Part shown: positions 1 to 9,432 of the stretch, in pieces | Layout: every line of letters begins with the position of its first letter | Position numbering within the stretch: position 1 is the first letter of the stretch | Assembly: GCA_002254405.1 (NCBI GenBank) | Contig: NJDH01000002.1 | Location: 1 to 43,236, forward strand | From: Candidatus Altarchaeales archaeon ex4484_96 | GTDB taxonomy: Archaea > Altiarchaeota > Altiarchaeia > IMC4 > QMZM01 | DNA: 43,236 bases | Reading direction: 5' to 3' | Made by a program: the position numbers and the translations under genes | The notes under the pieces: generated by a model | The model's input: the letters and a program-made list of their open reading frames with translations, nothing else | What the model was told of the DNA's origin: nothing | Database searches by the model: none

Positions 1-51
1 GCCTTCCCCGCCCTTATCAACCCATCCGAGCCCCCCTAAAGGAAAACTTGA

Positions 52-125
52 TGCGGCTGTCGGGATTTGAACCCGAGTCGCAGGCTTGGCAAGCCCGAGT
101 GATAACCAGGCTACACTACAGCCGC
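52..125 (-). tRNA. tRNA-Gly (anticodon GCC)
   Basis: Minus strand GCGGCTG...CAGCCGC acceptor stem (7 bp), anticodon loop TTGCCAA, T-arm TCGGG-TTCAAAT-CCCGA, discriminator A; no intron. Confidence 0.96.
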
Positions 126-205
126 ATAAGGGATGATATTATAAGATTAAATCAATAAATAAAATATAATAGCATATATAATAGCATAAAAAAAAAAAGG
201 ATAAA

Positions 206-1198
206 ATGCTAGCTTATCTTATTGTTTTCGTGGTATCCTTTCTAAGCACATACCTGAGCGCCCCATGGATTATGCCCAAACTAAAAAGAGCCGGATTAAC
301 CGGGGTCGACGTGAACAAAAAAAACAAACCAACACTACCCGAGATGGGGGGATTCATAATAGTCGGAGGATTCTCAGCAGGAGTGCTGTCTATGATTTTC
401 ATGCACACCTTCAGCCAACACATACAATCCATCCTAGGCATCAGCCTAATAAACGAATTAGAACTAAAACTCGTATTAGCCTCACTTAGCACAATACTAA
501 TCATGACCATCGTAGGAATCTTCGACGACCTGTTCGCAATGAGACAATCCATTAAAGCACTCCTCCCCCTGTTCGCCGCCCTCCCGCTGGTTGCCGTGCA
601 AGCAGGAATATCAACCATGAAATTCCCCTTATTGGGGACAATAGATTTCGGGATACTCTATGCCCTTGTACTAATACCTGTTGGCATAACCGGAGCATCA
701 AATGTGACAAACATGCTAGCCGGATTCAACGGATTAGAGGCGGGTATGGGTTTTATTGCCTGCATGTCTCTAGCATTCATAGCATGGCATATTAACAGCG
801 CAGAGGCATTGCTTCTATTGCTTTCAATGGCAGCGGCATTGCTTGCTTTCCTCAGATACAACTGGTATCCTGCAAAGCTATTAATGGGGGATATTGGAAC
901 CCTCTCCATCGGGACCGTATTAGCCGCATCAGTTATAGTGGGGAACTATGAGACAGCGGGGGTTATCGTCACCCTACCCTACATCATGGATTTTATTATC
1001 AAATTAATTAACAGGTTTCCAAGCGACAACTGGTGGGGTGAGCCGATAAACGATAAACTAACCTGCAACAACAAACCAATAAGCCTCTGCCAGTGGATTA
1101 TGAAACTAAGCGGGGGAATAAAAGAAACACATTTGGTGATATTATTAATCTCTATCGAATTAATATTTGGAGCAGCAGCTATTTACTCAGTGATTTAG
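206..1198 (+). CDS. Glycosyltransferase family 4 (MraY/WecA/AglH-like UDP-GlcNAc-1-phosphate transferase), multi-TM
   Basis: Polytopic; motifs PEMGG, GIFDD, NVTNMLAGFNGLEAG and MGDIGTLSIG are typical of the polyprenyl-phosphate GlcNAc-1-P transferase family. Confidence 0.9.
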   Translation: MLAYLIVFVVSFLSTYLSAPWIMPKLKRAGLTGVDVNKKNKPTLPEMGGFIIVGGFSAGVLSMIFMHTFSQHIQSILGISLINELELKLVLASLSTILIMTIVGIFDDLFAMRQSIKALLPLFAALPLVAVQAGISTMKFPLLGTIDFGILYALVLIPVGITGASNVTNMLAGFNGLEAGMGFIACMSLAFIAWHINSAEALLLLLSMAAALLAFLRYNWYPAKLLMGDIGTLSIGTVLAASVIVGNYETAGVIVTLPYIMDFIIKLINRFPSDNWWGEPINDKLTCNNKPISLCQWIMKLSGGIKETHLVILLISIELIFGAAAIYSVI

Positions 1199-1199
1199 G

Positions 1200-2516
1200 A
1201 TGGAGAAAAAAGATTTTATCGTAATAGGAGGAGGAGTAAGCGGATTATTAAGCGCATTAGCCTTAGGCAAGGAAGGCCATGATGTTCTGGTGCTGGAAAA
1301 AGAAGAACACCTTGGAGGAGTATGCCGCTCTTATAGGGTTGAAGGATACCAGGTAGACACCGGACCACATATAATAACAAGAGTAGCTCAAGGCCCCTTA
1401 AAGCATCTAATAGACAACTACTTTGACATAATCCCCAACTTCACACCACACGGACGCTACTATGTAGTATTAAACAACAGAGTTAAACCATTCCCCTGGA
1501 ACATGAGAGACTGGGTTTCATTCGACCTGCTACCTCAAACCGACAGAATGTATCTCATGAAAACACTATTTAGCATATCATATCTATTCAACAAAGGAGA
1601 GGATTTATCCAAGAAATCAGTTGCAGACTTCATAGGAAACGGATTAAGCCAGTCGACTATCAGGTTCCTCAACTGTATGTCTTATTTCATGACCGGAGCC
1701 CCGATGGAGAAAACACCTGTTGAGAGATTTATTGACTCAGAACACTATAAAAGCCAGTCAAGAGGGGTGCTGGATAAAATATACAATATCCTCATGAAGG
1801 AGGGAGCTCAGGATCAAGTATACCCCAAGGGGGGTGTACAGTCCATTATTACCTCTATCATCTCATCATTACCCAAAAAAAGGGTTGAAATAAAAACAGG
1901 GGATGAGGTTTTACGTATCAATCATGCCGAGAAAACAATAGAATCAACGGGAGGGGAATACAGGTATAATACCTTAATATACTCGGGTTTCGCATCTGAT
2001 CTACCGAAGCTGACAGAAAACAATCTACCCGAGAACTACAAGCATTCTCTCAGCAGACTAAACAGGATTAATGCCTTAACTCTATGGTTGGGTTTAAATG
2101 AGAAAATATTCAACAGAGAAGGCTCCGAGATATGGGTGGACTCCAACCCCTACACCTGGGTTGTTCCGGTCTCAAACTATGATCCTAATCTCTCACCTAA
2201 GGGTAAACAGCTGGTTGGTTTCGCCTTCAGCCTGCCTCATGGATTCAACGAAAACAAAGAAAGAAAAAGATCCCTAAAAAGCATATATGAGATAAACCCC
2301 AAAATAGAGGAGAAAGTGGATATGATACATTACCAGATGCTTATACCCGAGAAGGCGGTGTGGACTATCGACACCCTTTTTGCGGATGTTAAAACCCCCA
2401 TGGACAGCCTGTATCTGGTTGGTACTGACACGGAAGGCAGGAGTATGGGTGTCACCAGAGCCTCCTATTCAGTGAAGAAACTGCTTTCTAATCTAAGAGA
2501 AGATAAGGTAATCTAA
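1200..2516 (+). CDS. FAD-dependent oxidoreductase (protoporphyrinogen oxidase / amine oxidase-like fold)
   Basis: N-terminal Rossmann motif FIVIGGGVSGLLSALALGKEGHDVLVLEKE; C-terminal LYLVGTDTEGRSMGVTRASYS. Confidence 0.8.
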   Translation: MEKKDFIVIGGGVSGLLSALALGKEGHDVLVLEKEEHLGGVCRSYRVEGYQVDTGPHIITRVAQGPLKHLIDNYFDIIPNFTPHGRYYVVLNNRVKPFPWNMRDWVSFDLLPQTDRMYLMKTLFSISYLFNKGEDLSKKSVADFIGNGLSQSTIRFLNCMSYFMTGAPMEKTPVERFIDSEHYKSQSRGVLDKIYNILMKEGAQDQVYPKGGVQSIITSIISSLPKKRVEIKTGDEVLRINHAEKTIESTGGEYRYNTLIYSGFASDLPKLTENNLPENYKHSLSRLNRINALTLWLGLNEKIFNREGSEIWVDSNPYTWVVPVSNYDPNLSPKGKQLVGFAFSLPHGFNENKERKRSLKSIYEINPKIEEKVDMIHYQMLIPEKAVWTIDTLFADVKTPMDSLYLVGTDTEGRSMGVTRASYSVKKLLSNLREDKVI

Positions 2517-2523
2517 TCACTGA

Positions 2524-2679
2524 TTATTTTTTCCGAAACTCAGTGTAACCACATTTACCACAGGTATCCCTGTCGCTGTGATGAGCCATAAACACACCAT
2601 CACCGCATTTAGGACATGTCTTGTTTTTTCTCTTAACCTTATCCCCTGATGTATCATATTGCTCCCATTTGTTAACCAT
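2524..2679 (-). CDS. rps27ae: Ribosomal protein eS31 (S27ae)
   Basis: Own translation: [51 protein letters not shown]; zinc ribbon; not in the ORF track (too short). Confidence 0.93.
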   Translation of the reverse strand: MVNKWEQYDTSGDKVKRKNKTCPKCGDGVFMAHHSDRDTCGKCGYTEFRKK

Positions 2680-2688
2680 AGCAATCAC

Positions 2689-3159
2689 CTAATCCTCCTT
2701 GGACTCGGCCTTTACTTCCTCCGTAGAGTCAGCCTTGGGTTCATCCGTGGGTTCAGCCTTAGACTCATCCTTGGGTTCATCCGTGGGTTCAGCCTTAGAC
2801 TCATCCGTGGGTTCAGCCTTGGGTTCATCCGTGGGTTCAGCCTTGGGTTCATCCTTAGACTCCTTCTTGACTTCATCCTTGGACTCCTTTGGGAAGTTTC
2901 TTGCAAGCCTATGCTTGGGTTCGACCCTCATACTCTCAGCATCAAAATAAACCTTCACCAAACCCTTCGCCGAATTCATACCATACTCTGTACTATATGA
3001 ATCCAATATAGTCAATTTACTATCTGAGCTCAGCACAGATAAAAGCTTTTTCCTCACATCAGCCCGGGAGGGCGTAATACCCTCAAAGCTGATTATGAAA
3101 TCATACTCCTTCCTTTTCAAAAGAGGATTATCTCTTTCTTCGATTATCTCGATATTCAT
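2689..3159 (-). CDS. rps24e: Ribosomal protein eS24 with a repetitive C-terminal extension
   Basis: Core MNIEIIEERDNPLLKRKEYDFIISFEGITPSRADVRKKL... TEYGMNSAKGLVKVYFDAESM is eS24; followed by a KAEPTDEP-type repeat tail. Confidence 0.92.
   Translation of the reverse strand: MNIEIIEERDNPLLKRKEYDFIISFEGITPSRADVRKKLLSVLSSDSKLTILDSYSTEYGMNSAKGLVKVYFDAESMRVEPKHRLARNFPKESKDEVKKESKDEPKAEPTDEPKAEPTDESKAEPTDEPKDESKAEPTDEPKADSTEEVKAESKED
2741..2844. repeat. Imperfect tandem repeats encoding the eS24 tail
   Basis: 20-mer tcatccgtgggttcagcctt is present exactly at 2741-2760, 2777-2796, 2801-2820 and 2825-2844 (spacings 36, 24, 24 nt). Confidence 0.95.
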
Positions 3160-3160
3160 T

Positions 3161-3664
3161 TTAACCCATCCGCTCCATCATATTATTGACCTTCACTCTC
3201 ATACCCTCAGTTACCTCAACAGCAACCAAGCCCTCACCAGGCTGCCCGTAGACCACCACCGAGCCCAGGGGAGCAAGCTTGATAGCAACCAAGGTAACCA
3301 AATCCTCCTCACCATCGATATATAATTTATATTTCTCATCAGAATCAAAAACCTCACCCAGCACCCGAAAAACCTCAGGAGTTAACAAACCAGCTGGGTT
3401 TTTGACTTCCAACAACTTAGCCTTAAACTGCTCAATAACCGAGGACACCCCAACATACTTCCTTTTTATTCTACCATCATATACTATGAGCCAGGGATAA
3501 AAACCAGCCTCCAAGGCATCCTGGGAAACCCTATCCCCCACGCACACAAGATTATCTGATTCAACCCGTAAATCACGGATATCGCAAAACACCTCACCCA
3601 AGGGTTTTTTCAGCCCCTTACGTAAAGAGGGGGGAAGCCTTAAAATCTTATACTCCATAATCAC
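3161..3664 (-). CDS. GTP-dependent dephospho-CoA kinase (DUF359 family)
   Basis: LRPPSLR-like start, VGDRVSQDALEAGFYPWLIVYDGRIKR, NPAG, DGEEDLVTLVAIKLAPLGSVVVYGQPGEGLVAVEV; typical position beside spt4/rpoE. Confidence 0.9.
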   Translation of the reverse strand: MIMEYKILRLPPSLRKGLKKPLGEVFCDIRDLRVESDNLVCVGDRVSQDALEAGFYPWLIVYDGRIKRKYVGVSSVIEQFKAKLLEVKNPAGLLTPEVFRVLGEVFDSDEKYKLYIDGEEDLVTLVAIKLAPLGSVVVYGQPGEGLVAVEVTEGMRVKVNNMMERMG

Positions 3665-3837
3665 CTGACCTTCAAAGCATACTCTCCAGGGGTTTTAATG
3701 CTCATCTTAGCTGCTATCTGTGAATTATCAGGGTCAACAACAGCTAAATAACCACTCCAATACTGGGAGGTATGCGCCCCGCATACGGGACATACATCTT
3801 CTTCCGCAATCCTCATGCACTTCTTACATGCTCTCAT
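3661..3837 (-). CDS. spt4: Transcription elongation factor Spt4 (RpoE'')
   Basis: Own translation: MRACKKCMRIAEEDVCPVCGAHTSQYWSGYLAVVDPDNSQIAAKMSIKTPGEYALKVR (58 aa); not in the ORF track. Confidence 0.95.
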   Translation of the reverse strand: MRACKKCMRIAEEDVCPVCGAHTSQYWSGYLAVVDPDNSQIAAKMSIKTPGEYALKVR

Positions 3838-4424
3838 TTTTTCTCAATATCCCCGGTTTTCTTATTTTTGACCTCATCCAATCGCTTCCTCTCATCCTCA
3901 AGCCAATCCAGCTTACCCAGATAAGGCTGTCGCATCGTCAAACCCACCTTAGAGTCCGAGAACCGAGGTTTAAGGCTGACCGAAACAATCCTGGCTCTCA
4001 CCATATCATCCTTTTTAAGTATCTTCTTGCTTTCCTTACCCACCAGTGAAGCATTTTTCATATCATATCCTACAAAATCCTCTGTAACCTGAGAAACATG
4101 AACCAATCCATCCATTGGACCAAAATTAACGAAAGCACCGAATTCGGTTATCTCGGTTACAATACCCTCAACAACCTCATTAAGCCTAGGCTGATATACG
4201 AGAACCTCAAGAAGGCACTCATAGTATACCGCACCATCCCCCATGACAATCTTGCCTTCACCGGTATTTTTTACCTTATTCACTGCCAATATTATGCCAA
4301 CGTTTTTATCTATCATACCAGCTGAAGTGGACTCGTACTCTGAGACAATAACCTTATCCAACTCCTCCCCAAAACGCCTTGGAGGGACCCTGACCGTGTC
4401 CTTGATTGTAAGTAGTTTATACAT
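3834..4424 (-). CDS. rpoE: RNA polymerase subunit Rpo7 (RpoE')
   Basis: MYKLLTIKDTVRVPPRRFGEELDKVI..., S1 domain VVEGIVTEITEFGAFVNFGPMDGLVHVSQV. Confidence 0.95.
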   Translation of the reverse strand: MYKLLTIKDTVRVPPRRFGEELDKVIVSEYESTSAGMIDKNVGIILAVNKVKNTGEGKIVMGDGAVYYECLLEVLVYQPRLNEVVEGIVTEITEFGAFVNFGPMDGLVHVSQVTEDFVGYDMKNASLVGKESKKILKKDDMVRARIVSVSLKPRFSDSKVGLTMRQPYLGKLDWLEDERKRLDEVKNKKTGDIEKK

Positions 4425-4462
4425 TATACCACCAAATAATAGATTAATATTTTGCTTTTAAT

Positions 4463-5395
4463 CTAAAAAACCCCCTCAATTAATGGGACAATCTGCTTTT
4501 TCCTTGACATAACACCATCCAGATAAACCCTGTTGTCTTTAACCTCAACATCAAAAGCTGCCTCTATTTTATTTGATAAGCCGGAAACCAAAAGCTCGGA
4601 GCCCTCATCCATTATGTTAGTCACCATCAAAACCAGCAGATCATAATCTTTGGATTCTCTGATATCATTGAGTTCATCTAAAAGCTCATCCCGCCTCATC
4701 TCGGATTCCGCACTATCCACCACCTCAATCTGCCCTATGCCCACTTTGCTGTTTTTGAAGTCGAAGTCCTTGAAGTCTGAGTAGATAATCTGGTTGGCTG
4801 ATAAACCCTCAAGAGAGGATTTAGCTTTCTTAACCTCTATGCCGAAGGCTTTGATATCATTTATTTTAGCCAATTGAGCCATCTTCTTTGCGACCCTCCA
4901 ATCCTTCTCGGTGGTGGTAGCGGACTTGAATACCACGGTATCCGATAAAATAGCGGACAACAACAAACCGGCTATTCCTTCATCAATGTTTTTCGCGGTG
5001 GAAAGGAACATGTCTCCCAGTATGGTTGCTGTTGAACCCACAGGTTCGTTAAGATAGTATATGGGCTCAGAGCACTTGAAGTTAATCTTATGATGGTCTA
5101 TCACCTCCAATATCTGAGCCCCATCATATCCCTCAACAGACTGGCTTTTCTCGTTGTGGTCGACTAATATAATATTCAATCCAGTAGCATCCTCAAGTAA
5201 AACAGGTTCGCTGAAACCAAACCGCTCTAATACATAAGCTGTCTCCGAATTCATCTCACCCATTCTGGCCGCAATATATTCGTTTCCGGGATCAACCTGG
5301 TTTTTGAATTCAGCGTACGCTAAAGCCGAACATATTGAATCAGTGTCCGGGTTCATATGCCCTATCACGTATATTTTTTCGCTCATTTTTAACAT
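4463..5395 (-). CDS. ppaC: Manganese-dependent (family II) inorganic pyrophosphatase, DHH-DHHA2
   Basis: IYVIGHMNPDTDSICSALAYA; DHH motif VIDHHKINF; C-terminal SRKKQIVPLIE. Confidence 0.93.
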   Translation of the reverse strand: MLKMSEKIYVIGHMNPDTDSICSALAYAEFKNQVDPGNEYIAARMGEMNSETAYVLERFGFSEPVLLEDATGLNIILVDHNEKSQSVEGYDGAQILEVIDHHKINFKCSEPIYYLNEPVGSTATILGDMFLSTAKNIDEGIAGLLLSAILSDTVVFKSATTTEKDWRVAKKMAQLAKINDIKAFGIEVKKAKSSLEGLSANQIIYSDFKDFDFKNSKVGIGQIEVVDSAESEMRRDELLDELNDIRESKDYDLLVLMVTNIMDEGSELLVSGLSNKIEAAFDVEVKDNRVYLDGVMSRKKQIVPLIEGVF

Positions 5396-5778
5396 AACCC
5401 CAAGTTTTTACCTGAACGCATGCATATTATATCAACACCCCTATCTCTCAGGCTTTTTTTCAACATCGCATCAGCCGTGCAAACCATTATTTTTTTATCT
5501 TTGTTCAAGTCAACATATTTGATTATGTAATCGTCCACGTTCCCTATGCTTTCCAGGAGCTTGAAATCTTTTTTTTCTATCAGCTCCAAAGCAACCCTCG
5601 CAGCCACACCATCAACTCCCCTGGATGCATTGGATATCGATTTGAGCTCCTTCAGCACACCCGTGAAGGTAATAATCTCATGTCTTTCGCTTACCAGCTC
5701 ATTTAATGCATTTATTATATCGATTTTGTTTTTATGTGATATCATGAAAAAATTTGTGTCAATGATAATATCAATCAT
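5389..5778 (-). CDS. PIN-domain protein (Fcf1/Utp24-like rRNA-processing type)
   Basis: IIIDTNFFMI start, conserved acidic residues, VCTADAMLKKSLRDRGVDIICMR; adjacent to aif2g as in many archaea. Confidence 0.82.
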   Translation of the reverse strand: MIDIIIDTNFFMISHKNKIDIINALNELVSERHEIITFTGVLKELKSISNASRGVDGVAARVALELIEKKDFKLLESIGNVDDYIIKYVDLNKDKKIMVCTADAMLKKSLRDRGVDIICMRSGKNLGLC

Positions 5779-5783
5779 CTTAT

Positions 5784-7001
5784 TTATTCAAACACCGTTC
5801 CATAGCCGATAAGACGCCATCTGGCTCCGAAACGTCTGCTTAAAGCCAGCCTGTCACCCCCCTCAACGCAAATAGGCAGCTTCAAACTTAATTGGGTCTT
5901 CCCAGGGTCCTGCACTACACCCACAGTAACAGCAGAGCCCGCAGCAAGCATCAGTGTTTCAGATTTCGCCAGAGGTTTGATTTTTATGTTATCCTTGCTT
6001 CCAATAAGCTTATCCAGCAAGCTAACCTCAAGATTTATTTTATCTCTAGCAGCCGGGACACTGCCAGGGTATCCCATAACATTCCCTGATAGGTTATCGG
6101 CTTTGGTTAAAGCAGGATCAAGCTTTGTTCCAATAGCAATCAACCCACCCGGACCCGCCTCCTCAAGAATTGCGTTGCCTGCGTTCAAGCTGACTATCTC
6201 GCTTTTCAGAGGATAATAACTGTTTTTCTTTTTCACTCCAGGGGATAACTCTATTTCATCACCTATCCTGAATCTACCCTGATAAAGCGAGCCACCCACA
6301 ACACCGCCTTTTATCAAATCAGGTTCCGTTCCGGGACGGTTTACATCAAATGAGCGCGCTATCCTCATCTTAGGCTCCTTTTGCATATCTCTTTCGGGTG
6401 TGGGAATATACTGCTCAATAGCCTTGATTAAGACATCAGTGTTTATGTCATAGTGCGCTGCTATGGGGATGATAACCGCCTGCTTAAGGCTCGAATCCTC
6501 GATAAAGGACTTAATCTGCTCGTAGTTTTTCTTGGCCTCCTCTTTTGAAACCAAATCAATCTTGTTTTGGGCTATGACTATCTTTTTAACACCCAGTATC
6601 TCCAATGCCATTAAATGCTCTGCAGTCTGAGACTGAGGGCACTCCTCGTTTGCTGCGATAACCAACACAGCCCCGTCCATTATAGCAGCACCGGACAGCA
6701 TCGTAGCCATCAAGGTCTCGTGCCCGGGTGAGTCAACAAAAGAAACCTTCCTTAAAAGCTTTGTTTCAATACCGCAGTTTGGGCATATTTTTTTGACACA
6801 ATAACACTCGGGTTCATCGCATTTAGGGCATTTATAGAAGGAACAATCAGCGTAACCTAAGCGGATGGAGACCCCCCTTTTAATCTCCTCAGAGTGTTTA
6901 TCGGTCCATATACCAGATAAAGCCTTTGTCAGGGTTGTTTTACCATGATCGACGTGACCGACGAGGCCGATGTTTATTTCAGGCTGAGCATTAGATGACA
7001 T
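5784..7001 (-). CDS. Translation initiation factor aIF2 gamma subunit
   Basis: GLVGHVDHGKTTLTKALSG, DSPGHE, AQNKIDLV, zinc knuckle CPKCDEPECYCVKKICPNCG. Confidence 0.97.
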   Translation of the reverse strand: MSSNAQPEINIGLVGHVDHGKTTLTKALSGIWTDKHSEEIKRGVSIRLGYADCSFYKCPKCDEPECYCVKKICPNCGIETKLLRKVSFVDSPGHETLMATMLSGAAIMDGAVLVIAANEECPQSQTAEHLMALEILGVKKIVIAQNKIDLVSKEEAKKNYEQIKSFIEDSSLKQAVIIPIAAHYDINTDVLIKAIEQYIPTPERDMQKEPKMRIARSFDVNRPGTEPDLIKGGVVGGSLYQGRFRIGDEIELSPGVKKKNSYYPLKSEIVSLNAGNAILEEAGPGGLIAIGTKLDPALTKADNLSGNVMGYPGSVPAARDKINLEVSLLDKLIGSKDNIKIKPLAKSETLMLAAGSAVTVGVVQDPGKTQLSLKLPICVEGGDRLALSRRFGARWRLIGYGTVFE

Positions 7002-7010
7002 TCTATGAGA

Positions 7011-7439
7011 TTATTCCTTTTTTTCCTCCTTGGTTTTTTCCCCGGAATCCTCGGCTTTACCAACCCCAAGAAGATCAACTATGCTTTTTTTACCTGACTT
7101 TAAGACTTTAGTGTTAATCTGCGCCGTGTTCTCATCCACACGCCCCCCTCTAACTGTTTTCTTCTTTCGGATTTTGCCTTTAGGGCGGTATCCACTACCC
7201 CCCTTCAGTAAAACCTTCACCATCGCAGACCCCCTAACACCTTTTTTCAACGGGAAACCGGATTTATCGCTTCCCCCGGTTATCTCAAGGCTGTATCCGG
7301 TGAGACCCAGAAAGGAAGCATCAAATGATTCACCTATTCTCATCCCATTAAGTCTTTTCGCCTTCTCGTCTTTAACCTCCTGCTGGTAGCTTCTCCCATC
7401 CTTTGGATTTGATATCGTAATCTTGTATTCCATTTTCAA
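7011..7439 (-). CDS. rps6e: Ribosomal protein eS6
   Basis: YKITISNPKDGRSYQQEVKDEKAKRLNGMRIGESFDASFLGLTGYSLEITGGSDKSGFPL... RKKKTVRGGRVDENTAQINTKV. Confidence 0.96.
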   Translation of the reverse strand: MKMEYKITISNPKDGRSYQQEVKDEKAKRLNGMRIGESFDASFLGLTGYSLEITGGSDKSGFPLKKGVRGSAMVKVLLKGGSGYRPKGKIRKKKTVRGGRVDENTAQINTKVLKSGKKSIVDLLGVGKAEDSGEKTKEEKKE

Positions 7440-7511
7440 ACCAGATAAAAAAAAAACATTAAATCAAGAAATGTGGTCTAATGATATAAGAATAAAATAA
7501 TAAAAAAGGGC

Positions 7512-9389
7512 TTAAACCCCCATTTCACTTATCTTCTTTTTTATCAGAGCGCTTACGGCTTTGCCGTCGGCTCCTCCCCCAAACTCACTTAATACCTTGC
7601 CAGTTAAGGGGCCAACAGCCCTTAAACCCTGTTCTTTTATGAAAACCTGGTTTTCTTCAACTATTTTATCAACAACATCAAGCAATCCCTTATTGGATGC
7701 CATACCCAGTTTTTCATCCCTTACAATATCCTCCACGGTTTTAGCGGGATTACGCGCTATTCCAAGCAGAACCTTAATAACCGAGTCCCTCGATATTTTA
7801 CCCTCACCCAGATAATCAAATAACATCCTAAAATGATGCTCCCCCAGGTGTTTGACCTCAACATCAAACCTCTTTTTGATTTCCTTCGGCGTGGAGGTTA
7901 AGGTTGTAGCCATAAAAGTCGGGTCAACATTAGGGTACTCATCCACCAACCCGATAAACCTCTGATTTACCGCAGACCGCAACACTTGGTTGGCTAATTC
8001 CTCGCTTAAGCCCACCCTAAGATAATCCTTAATCAATTCATCCGGTTTTTTCGGCAGATTCTTTTTTAATCTAGAAATCGTTTTATCGCTTAATTTGATA
8101 AGAGGCTCATCGGTCTCTGGATACATCCTGGCTGAACCGGGCAGAGGCCGCATATACACTGTTTTACCATCCCCTGTTGATCTGCGGGTTTCCTCGGGAA
8201 CGCCCTCAAATGCCTTAACACACCTGTTAAACAGAGTATTAGAGACCATCTGTGCTGTTTTTTTGTTCTCCAGGAAAATAGCGTATGCGTCGTTTACGCC
8301 CTCGCATAATCTATTGCCTAATAGCTTAACCTCCTTAGAAGAAAGCCCGTAACCGGGTAGTTCATCAGAGTGTATAATGCCTTTAACGCCTGAGATGTTT
8401 TTTGCATACTGTGCCAGCTCTGGGCCCAGTTTATTTTTCAACAAACCCCTGAAACCAGGTAATCTCATAGCATACACGCGGGCTTTGGAATCCAACCTTT
8501 TTATGAAAAACTTCGACTTTGTTTCAGAGAAATAATCGGTTAAATCAATCAGTTCATGCACTAAATCGGATTTCTTAACCCCCCTGTTTTTTAATTCCTT
8601 CAATACCTCAAGAAGCATCAACTGCCTTTTAACCTCAGCTGCCATCACCTTATCTATTAATTTTAAATCCTGCACCCCCTTGATTTCAATGCGCTCACCC
8701 CCCTTAATCGAGACATTCAAATCCTGCCTGATAGTGCCCAAACCCCTTTTAACCCTGCCGGTTGCCCTCAAAAGCAGACCAAGTTTCTCGGCAACCTCCC
8801 TGGCATGCTTTGGGTTTTTTATGTCGGGGCTGGTCCCCAGCTCCACCAGGGGAATGCCAAGGCGGTCAAGGCGGTATACTGTTGTATTGGATTCCGTCCT
8901 TATTTTACGCGCCGCATCCTCCTCCAGGCATATCAGGGGGATGTCCACCCGCCCCTCGCTCGTTTTAAGAAACCCGTCAACTGCGACAAGCATTGTTCTC
9001 TGGAAACCCGAGGTGTTTGAGCCGTCTATCACGGTTTTTCTCATCACCTGCATCTCATCCACCAAAGAGCCGTTAAGCAAAAGAGATATCTCACATACTA
9101 TCTCCAAAGCCTCCTGATTAAGCAGGTGAGGCGGCTCTTCGTCCAGCTCAACAAGGCAATTCAAATCAGCGTATGCTTCATAAACAAAGCGCCTGTTCCT
9201 ATAAAACTCATGCAGGGCAGCCGGGTCCACCTCGCCTATTTCGCCCGCAACAGCCCTCATCCGCCGCTCCACCCTAAAATCAGGTTCATCCTCAGCTATC
9301 ACCGAAGGACAGCCGCAGAAAAGCTTATGGGTGTCAAGCTGCTGGTGTATTTCTATCCCCGCCTTAAATCCAAGTTTCTTATAGTCCAT
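7512..9389 (-). CDS. gatE: Glu-tRNA(Gln) amidotransferase subunit E
   Basis: Start assigned to MDYKKLGFKAGIEIHQQLDTHKLFCGCPS (cat at 9387-9389), not the 714-aa ORF start; GAD-domain and GatB-like sequence. Confidence 0.95.
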   Translation of the reverse strand: MDYKKLGFKAGIEIHQQLDTHKLFCGCPSVIAEDEPDFRVERRMRAVAGEIGEVDPAALHEFYRNRRFVYEAYADLNCLVELDEEPPHLLNQEALEIVCEISLLLNGSLVDEMQVMRKTVIDGSNTSGFQRTMLVAVDGFLKTSEGRVDIPLICLEEDAARKIRTESNTTVYRLDRLGIPLVELGTSPDIKNPKHAREVAEKLGLLLRATGRVKRGLGTIRQDLNVSIKGGERIEIKGVQDLKLIDKVMAAEVKRQLMLLEVLKELKNRGVKKSDLVHELIDLTDYFSETKSKFFIKRLDSKARVYAMRLPGFRGLLKNKLGPELAQYAKNISGVKGIIHSDELPGYGLSSKEVKLLGNRLCEGVNDAYAIFLENKKTAQMVSNTLFNRCVKAFEGVPEETRRSTGDGKTVYMRPLPGSARMYPETDEPLIKLSDKTISRLKKNLPKKPDELIKDYLRVGLSEELANQVLRSAVNQRFIGLVDEYPNVDPTFMATTLTSTPKEIKKRFDVEVKHLGEHHFRMLFDYLGEGKISRDSVIKVLLGIARNPAKTVEDIVRDEKLGMASNKGLLDVVDKIVEENQVFIKEQGLRAVGPLTGKVLSEFGGGADGKAVSALIKKKISEMGV

Positions 9390-9432
9390 CTGTGAGTATA
9401 TTTTTATGTGATAGAGTATTATTAATTGAGTG

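Noticed and set aside
214-618. Antisense ORFs over strongly coding genes (also over gatE, eno, acs, priS and others)
   Set aside because: Shadow ORFs without recognisable domains, opposite genes with clear homology.
2741-2844. Regular 24-36 nt repeats, considered as CRISPR
   Set aside because: Repeats are in frame inside the eS24 C-terminus with no unique spacers of constant size.
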